Shown: one piece after another, positions 36,210 through 41,050 of the stretch | Layout of the letters: each line of letters begins with the position of its first letter | Numbering within the stretch: the stretch's first letter is position 1 | NCBI GenBank assembly: GCA_002753275.1 | Contig: PEAA01000016.1 | Coordinates: forward strand, 1 to 41,050 | Length of the DNA stretch: 41,050 nucleotides | Direction: 5' to 3' | From: Zetaproteobacteria bacterium | Lineage (GTDB): Bacteria; Pseudomonadota; Zetaproteobacteria; Mariprofundales; Mariprofundaceae | Notes under the pieces: model-generated | The model's input: the letters and a program-made list of their open reading frames with translations, nothing else | What the model was told of the DNA's origin: nothing | Database searches by the model: none | Program-made: the position numbers and the translations under genes

Positions 36210-37490
36210 TCAAAGAATCGACGGTGAAATCTGGCTTATTTGATATGCAGCTGCCGTCATGGCAACAAAGGAATCGTCTGATTGCCTGACACTCAGGCTG
36301 TTTTTCACAGGCAAGGGTTTCTGCAACTCCGAACGCGAGGCGTCATCGTTCACTTTGACCGAACTACCTGAAGTCAACCGCAACGCTCCATCCACAACAA
36401 CCCGATCACCTGCAACAAGCCCTTGTTGAATAAACCAATCATCACCATGCCATTTGCCCACAACCACAGGACGACGCTCAACTTTGTCAGCCTCATTTAA
36501 CACCCAGACAAATTGTCCCTGCGATCCCTGCTGCACGGCACGCTGAGGTATGGTAATCGCATGCGGGCGAATCGCCCCATGCAGGCGCACCCGAACATAC
36601 TGGTTGGCACGCAAGGTTTCCTCTGGATTAGCGATGGTCGCCCGAATCAGAAAAGTTCCCGTCTGAGCATTGTACGAAGGGTTCACAAAGGTAATACGCC
36701 CCGTTTGCGCCATGGGGCTATCATCATCACGAAGAAGCTCCACTTGATAATTACCATCCAATGGTGGAACAAGTAAACCTTGAGCAATCTGGCTGCGATA
36801 ACGGGAAAAATCATTCTCAGACATGCTGAAGTTCACCCACATGGGATCGAACGAAGAGACTGTGGTGAGCTGATTGTTTTGCGGACTAAGATATGCCCCT
36901 TCCTTCTGCTGTGCCGCGGCGACCTTTCCATGCAAGGGTGAAATGATGGTCGTGTACGATAGGTTAAGCTTCGCAAGATCGACACCGGCCTGTGCCTGCG
37001 CCACCGCCGCTGCGGTGCTCTCTTCCTGACCTATCGCGTTATCGAGATCCTTTTGCGATAAGGCATGCTGCTCAACGAGAGGACGAACTCTTTTCAAATT
37101 GATCACTGCGGTATTGTGTTCAGCGTTGGCTCTGTCCAGCGCTGCCTGACTTGATTCAAGCTGGACAATAAAAGGTTTACGGTCCATCTGAAAAAGCACT
37201 TGCCCCTCATCAACCATCGTTCCTTCAATGTATAACTGTTTCTCAAGAAAACCGCTGACACGCGCTACGATGCTGACCTCTTGCGGACTCTGAACCTGCG
37301 CAATAAGTTCGGTCGAAACAGGTATATCATGCGGTACCACTTGTAGTATGCTTACTTCGGGTGGTTCTGATATCGGGGGGGGTGGTGTCTCGCTGGAACA
37401 AGCCACGAGCAATGACATAAGTGCCAGTAGTAAAATAGGTAGTCCCTGAAGATTGGCACGCCGTGGATTCTGTTGATTTCGCACAATCAT
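36210..37490 (-). CDS. RND efflux periplasmic adaptor (membrane fusion protein)
   Basis: A 426-residue lipoprotein adaptor. Signal peptide ends LLVAC (Cys31), then a Pro-rich spacer. The lipoyl halves (VSIVARVSGFLEKQLYIEGTMVDEGQVLFQMD and LSYTTIISPLHGKVAAAQQKEGAYLSP), an alpha hairpin between them, a beta-barrel and the membrane-proximal domain (AITIPQRAVQQGSQGQFVWVLNE) are in the AcrA order. It connects the RND pump to the outer-membrane channel. Confidence 0.95.
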   Translation of the reverse strand: MIVRNQQNPRRANLQGLPILLLALMSLLVACSSETPPPPISEPPEVSILQVVPHDIPVSTELIAQVQSPQEVSIVARVSGFLEKQLYIEGTMVDEGQVLFQMDRKPFIVQLESSQAALDRANAEHNTAVINLKRVRPLVEQHALSQKDLDNAIGQEESTAAAVAQAQAGVDLAKLNLSYTTIISPLHGKVAAAQQKEGAYLSPQNNQLTTVSSFDPMWVNFSMSENDFSRYRSQIAQGLLVPPLDGNYQVELLRDDDSPMAQTGRITFVNPSYNAQTGTFLIRATIANPEETLRANQYVRVRLHGAIRPHAITIPQRAVQQGSQGQFVWVLNEADKVERRPVVVGKWHGDDWFIQQGLVAGDRVVVDGALRLTSGSSVKVNDDASRSELQKPLPVKNSLSVRQSDDSFVAMTAAAYQISQISPSIL

Positions 37491-37556
37491 TCCTCGTTTT
37501 TCTCATTTTCCAAAGACAACTGAAAAGCATCACCCAATTGAAGATATTGCATATAT

Positions 37557-38582
37557 TCAGCGATCTTTGACACAGCGGAAACCACTATGGATCAACGCCG
37601 TGTCGGGGCTTGCTTTCATGCGCGCACTAACCCGATAACTGGCACAGCTCTTTTTATCGCACAAGAAAGAGCCGCCACGCTGGACCCGCTTGGCAATATA
37701 GGGTTCATCCGGATCAAAACTTGAATCGGGTCCTGTGGGGTTAATAGATAACGCAGCGGCATGCGCATAGCTATCTGCTCGATACCAGTCTTCCACCCAC
37801 TCCCATACATTGCCGGCCACATCATACAATCCATATCCATTGGGGGAGAATGATTTAACAGGACTGCTGCTGGCATAGCCATCTTTCATCAAGTTATTGG
37901 ATGGGAAATTTCCTTGCCATATATTGGCACGCACGGCCCCTTCATAGGGATTGTCATTGCCCCATGGATAACTTTTTTCTTGCAGCCCCCCGCGTGCAGC
38001 AAACTCCCACTCAGCCTCTGTTGGCAATCGTTTCCCGGCCCATTTTGCGTAAGCCTGCGCATCATCCCATGAAACCTGCACAACAGGGTAATTCGATTTA
38101 TCATCGATATTGCTATCAGGGCCCTCTGGATGACGCCAGTTGGCACCTGGAACCCATTTCCACCAATACTCATTGGATGTTTCAGGCATGACAAACACCA
38201 GCGCGCCTGGCACCAAGGAAGACAATTCTGGCTGAGGTGATCCTGGTGGAAGTTGCGCCATGACATCTTCAAGTTTAGGCGCAATCTCCGCCGTTGTTAC
38301 ATAGTGGGTCGCCGCAACAAAGCGTTGGAACTCGGCGTTGGTGACCTCTGTCGCATCCATCCAAAATGGATCAACCTTCACGCGATGCACGGGCCGTTCA
38401 TCCGCCCGTGCCATCTTGTCATGGGTACCCATATTGAATACACCACCAGGAATCCACACCATGCCAGGCAACGCATCACCCTCAGGAACCGTGTAATCTG
38501 TTTTCACATCCAAAAGCCAGCGACTGCCACTTAAAAGCAAAGCAACGACCAACAACCACCATAAAGAATGACGATTTGACAT
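37557..38582 (-). CDS. Formylglycine-generating enzyme (sulfatase-modifying factor)
   Basis: A 341-residue FGE-sulfatase domain protein. GMVWIPGGVFNMGT opens the domain; RVSWDDA-type and LPTEAEWEFAARGG motifs follow; the active site RGGSFLCDKKSC carries Cys308 and Cys313, equivalent to the copper-binding pair of human FGE, then GFRCV. It converts the Cys of a sulfatase CxPSR motif into formylglycine with oxygen. Residues about 7-24 form a hydrophobic N-terminal segment, so the enzyme is probably membrane-anchored or exported, unlike typical cytoplasmic bacterial FGEs. It starts two bases after the sulfatase stop; the sulfatase is its evident client. Confidence 0.93.
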   Translation of the reverse strand: MSNRHSLWWLLVVALLLSGSRWLLDVKTDYTVPEGDALPGMVWIPGGVFNMGTHDKMARADERPVHRVKVDPFWMDATEVTNAEFQRFVAATHYVTTAEIAPKLEDVMAQLPPGSPQPELSSLVPGALVFVMPETSNEYWWKWVPGANWRHPEGPDSNIDDKSNYPVVQVSWDDAQAYAKWAGKRLPTEAEWEFAARGGLQEKSYPWGNDNPYEGAVRANIWQGNFPSNNLMKDGYASSSPVKSFSPNGYGLYDVAGNVWEWVEDWYRADSYAHAAALSINPTGPDSSFDPDEPYIAKRVQRGGSFLCDKKSCASYRVSARMKASPDTALIHSGFRCVKDR

Positions 38583-38584
38583 CG

Positions 38585-40759
38585 TTACTGCGGAAGCGCT
38601 GTTGCGGTGCAGCGCATACCCATATTCGCATTGATAATTGCCAAGTCAGCAGCATCCGTTACACCATCGAGATTAAGATCATACCAACTCGACTGCGCGC
38701 CCAGGGCAACCAACTTATTGTAATTGATAACATCCGTCGCATCGACGACCTGATCAAGATTCCCATCACCTGGGCATATCTGCATATTATTACGAATCGA
38801 ATCGAGTTGATTTTTCAGCGAGGTATAGTTTGATTGTTCAGCCGCAGTCAGCGGTGGATTATTGAGAAGATCTCGGTTGATATAATCAATTTGAGGATTG
38901 GGAGCCAACTCATCAATGGCATAAAACTCCTCGGTCACATTGTTCATCAAACAAATATTCCCTACAGGGTCATAATCATGGGTCACATTACGAATCAACT
39001 TATAACTGGCATTACGCACCGCAAATGAGGCATTTGCCATAATTTTAGTCGTCGCTTGACCATTATTGGCTTTCCAAACCTGAACATCGCAACAGTTGAC
39101 CAAACCAGCGGCTGGAATACCTACCGTTGTTGGATCCGTTGCACCCGCACCCCACCAAACGCCCCCATTATCCTCACAGACCGTCTTGCTCATTGCAATG
39201 TGTCCACAACTGTTCGCAAACTGACAAGGGCCATTGATCGCGCCATTGGTCTGGAGATTAAGACCGATCTCGGTGTAGTTCCATGTACGCACAGAACTTT
39301 GACTTGGATTATCAAGGTATGGTTTCATGCTAACGGAATCGACTGGGCGAACGACCGCAGTTGGAACATCAATCCCGGCAATTTCAGCAAAAAGCTGATA
39401 AATATCTGCAATATTGGTCATATGATTCACATCACGATTGGGTTGTACAATTTGTGGACCCGAAACGATCAGTGGCACCCAAACACCCGTCTGATATGCA
39501 GTACCCTTGGCGCGTGATGGATCAAATGGAAGTTTCACCGTATAGCCGATGGTGCCATTATCGCCCACGATGACAATCATCGTATTCGATGTGGCTGGAT
39601 TATAATTCAAGGCACCATTGTTGGTCGTCGTCGCAATGCCGGTAGCAACAAGTAAACGCCCAATTTCGGCATCCATCGCTTCGATCATGGCATTACTTAA
39701 CAGCGCATGGTTGTTGGTATTGCTACAATCCAATGCGTTCAGCGCGATATTTTGAGCCGTAGTCGAAGATAATAATGATGCAGGAGGCTGCTGTAGTGGC
39801 GTATGAACGGCAGAAAAACTTACCGTGGTCATCCAAGGTGTCCCAGCTGGACGCGAATTGATCCAGTTAATCGCAGCATCAACTTCAGCCGTTGTACGGT
39901 ACTGACGGGAACGCATATCACTCAATGGCGGCACTTCGGTAGCAATCCCTTGATTGATCAGCACAGGAGAAACGAAATGGGCATTAAGCATATCAAAGGC
40001 GGCTGGCACCGGTTGCATGGCAACATTACAGGTATTGGTGGCAGCAGGCACAAGAATACCACCACTATCGAGACATGACTTACCAACAGGGACACCATTG
40101 CTTTGCGCGATCACTGCGCATGTGCCATCTGGATAATAGCAACTACCATTCAACAAGAGTGGATCAGCAATAAAACCGCATGTATCCGTTCCAACGGGAT
40201 CAACCCCTCCTGCGGTGGTATCGATCGATGAAGGATCCCCTTTGGCATCTCGCCAACCATAAAAATAATCAAAGCCCTGTATATTTGGCGTGGTATTTCC
40301 GTATGGACTGCTGGCCCAGTCGGCAAGATGGTATTTGCCAATAAGCGCACTCTGATAACCATGCGCTTGCAACAGTTTTGGAATGGTTTGCTCGTATGGC
40401 GAAACCATCGAGTTTGCAAGGTCAGATGGGCCAATGGCATTATAAATTTGCGTGCGCCCTGGATAACGCCCTTCAAAGAATACGGCTCGGCTTGGCGTAC
40501 AAGCCGGCATGGACCAGGTATTACGGAAACGAATACCATTCTGGGCAAGCAGATCAATCGTTGGCATCGCTGCAGGTGTGTTACCACCATAACCAAAAGA
40601 GGCCATCTGATCGGCACCTACATCATCCATAATAATAAACAAAATATTTGGCGTGGCTGCAAGAGGGGCGACTTGATTTACGCCATTACCACCGCAAGAG
40701 GAGACGGCCAATAAAATCATCGAAAGGAAATAGCGCGATAGCCCATGATAACGATTCAT
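38585..40759 (-). CDS. Sulfatase lipoprotein with C-terminal dockerin-like domain
   Basis: A 724-residue arylsulfatase-type enzyme. A lipoprotein signal ends VSSC (Cys22). The alkaline-phosphatase-superfamily core has metal-binding NILFIIMDDVGAD (D45, D46), the formylglycine motif PACTPSRA (Cys87-Arg91), a later HTP and a VGDNGT metal site. An insert with several cysteines follows. Residues about 655-715 hold two calcium loops (GDGNLDQVVDATD and DLNLDGVTDAADL), matching a dockerin-like pair. It would hydrolyse sulfate esters at the outer cell envelope. The substrate is unknown. It is the first gene of the unit and is preceded by a good promoter. Confidence 0.93.
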   Translation of the reverse strand: MNRYHGLSRYFLSMILLAVSSCGGNGVNQVAPLAATPNILFIIMDDVGADQMASFGYGGNTPAAMPTIDLLAQNGIRFRNTWSMPACTPSRAVFFEGRYPGRTQIYNAIGPSDLANSMVSPYEQTIPKLLQAHGYQSALIGKYHLADWASSPYGNTTPNIQGFDYFYGWRDAKGDPSSIDTTAGGVDPVGTDTCGFIADPLLLNGSCYYPDGTCAVIAQSNGVPVGKSCLDSGGILVPAATNTCNVAMQPVPAAFDMLNAHFVSPVLINQGIATEVPPLSDMRSRQYRTTAEVDAAINWINSRPAGTPWMTTVSFSAVHTPLQQPPASLLSSTTAQNIALNALDCSNTNNHALLSNAMIEAMDAEIGRLLVATGIATTTNNGALNYNPATSNTMIVIVGDNGTIGYTVKLPFDPSRAKGTAYQTGVWVPLIVSGPQIVQPNRDVNHMTNIADIYQLFAEIAGIDVPTAVVRPVDSVSMKPYLDNPSQSSVRTWNYTEIGLNLQTNGAINGPCQFANSCGHIAMSKTVCEDNGGVWWGAGATDPTTVGIPAAGLVNCCDVQVWKANNGQATTKIMANASFAVRNASYKLIRNVTHDYDPVGNICLMNNVTEEFYAIDELAPNPQIDYINRDLLNNPPLTAAEQSNYTSLKNQLDSIRNNMQICPGDGNLDQVVDATDVINYNKLVALGAQSSWYDLNLDGVTDAADLAIINANMGMRCTATALPQ

Positions 40760-40795
40760 ACAAAAAACCCCAAGAAAAACAGCTTTTTTTTTGCA

Positions 40796-40823
40796 AAAAT
40801 ACGAAGGAGAAGTGACTTGTCAA
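40796..40823 (-). promoter_or_regulatory. Sigma-70-like promoter for the sulfatase operon
   Basis: On the minus strand a perfect -35 TTGACA (40823-40818), a 16-bp spacer and a -10 TATTTT (40801-40796) lie about 37 bp before the sulfatase ATG. Transcription would begin near 40789. The spacer is one base short of ideal. Confidence 0.55.
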
Positions 40824-40835
40824 GGTTGAGTCCCA

Positions 40836-40976
40836 ATAGTGCTGTAAATTCAGGATGGGTGGTTGGCCACCTGCTTTCCGTTAGTTTTGGTGTTACGACA
40901 CATCAATGACTAAGGAGAGAAAGCAGATGATAATACCCCAAGAAATCGAAACATAAATTCAGAGATTCTTATTCCT
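40836..40976 (+). pseudogene. Possible IS21-type element start with broken istA
   Basis: ATG 40927, after AAGGAGAG, opens MIIPQEIET and then meets TAA (40954-40956). Reading on, IQRF follows in frame. The N-terminus resembles some IS21-family transposases (MIIP-E-E-QI-R), so this looks like a start disrupted by an in-frame stop, though this is a memory-based match of about 14 residues. A dyad GGTGG-TTGG-CCACC lies upstream near 40857-40870. No further istA follows because an IS3-type gene starts 60 bases later. Confidence 0.35.
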
Positions 40977-41012
40977 TTTGCGCTATGATAAAGGTCAAAA
41001 AAAGGAGTCGAT

Positions 41013-41050
41013 ATGAGCAGGAAGAGACAGGTTTATAGTGCAGCATTGAA
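41013..41050 (+). CDS. IS3-type transposase OrfA, N-terminal fragment (runs off the window)
   Basis: ATG 41013, preceded by AAAGGAG, begins MSRKRQVYSAALK, typical of IS3-family OrfA helix-turn-helix proteins (MSKKRxxYSxxFKAKVALEA). Only 12 full codons are in view, so completeness cannot be judged. Confidence 0.6.
   Translation, partial: MSRKRQVYSAAL

Noticed and set aside
1-41050. CRISPR array, prophage, or rRNA genes
   Set aside because: No regularly spaced repeats, phage structural genes or rRNA sequence were seen anywhere in the window.

Overview
The window is a piece of a Pseudomonadota chromosome, most likely gammaproteobacterial or a close relative. The evidence is the TPR lipoprotein-lolB-ispE-tRNA-Gln ... 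prs-rplY-pth-ychF order, which is a classic proteobacterial housekeeping block, plus uvrA, ssb, hisA/hisF and an outer membrane lipoprotein system. Base composition looks moderate (mid-40s percent GC by eye), with AT-richer accessory genes at the left end. HemN, a tri-haem cytochrome c, a haem-motif chemoreceptor and a truncated haemoglobin suggest a respiratory organism that meets low oxygen. I cannot name the genus.

Layout. (1) Positions 1-2135 look like the tail of an integron cassette array. A group II intron of the class C type (minus strand, 5' end at about 117-119, running off the left edge) sits inside an attC-like site. It is followed by a two-gene type II restriction-modification cassette (188-2121) that ends in a second attC-like site (2065-2135). 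An IS3-type transposase relic follows. (2) 2378-8396: tri-haem cytochrome c, hemN, a JAMM-type metalloprotease, a TPR lipoprotein, lolB, ispE and tRNA-Gln, all on the plus strand and tightly packed; the ispE stop codon lies inside the tRNA gene. (3) 8432-11220: a minus-strand arsR-gapdh-arsJ arsenate detoxification operon sits between tRNA-Gln and prs. (4) 11502-16418: prs, rplY, pth, ychF, hisA, hisF. (5) 16562-25071: a haem-type chemoreceptor, uvrA, a CvfB-like RNA-binding protein, a small parvulin, ssb and a second chemoreceptor. (6) 25337-30045: an exported tandem rhodanese, an ArsC-like protein that has lost its catalytic cysteines, a DUF523-DUF1722 protein with a truncated globin, and an Na/Pi symporter with a PhoU-like tail. 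(7) 30182-40823: a long minus-strand unit with a recognisable promoter and terminator. It encodes a sulfatase lipoprotein with a dockerin-like tail, its formylglycine-generating enzyme, a full RND tripartite efflux pump, a DUF3313 lipoprotein and a small EF-hand protein. (8) The right edge holds what looks like a broken IS21-type start and the first codons of an IS3-type transposase.

The most interesting items are the group IIC-intron/attC/restriction-modification cassette arrangement; the sulfatase-FGE-RND efflux operon, which couples export or periplasmic sulfate-ester hydrolysis with efflux; the ArsC-like protein lacking all three redox cysteines; and the haem-binding chemoreceptor. All functional calls come from reading the sequence and remembered family motifs; no database search was run.
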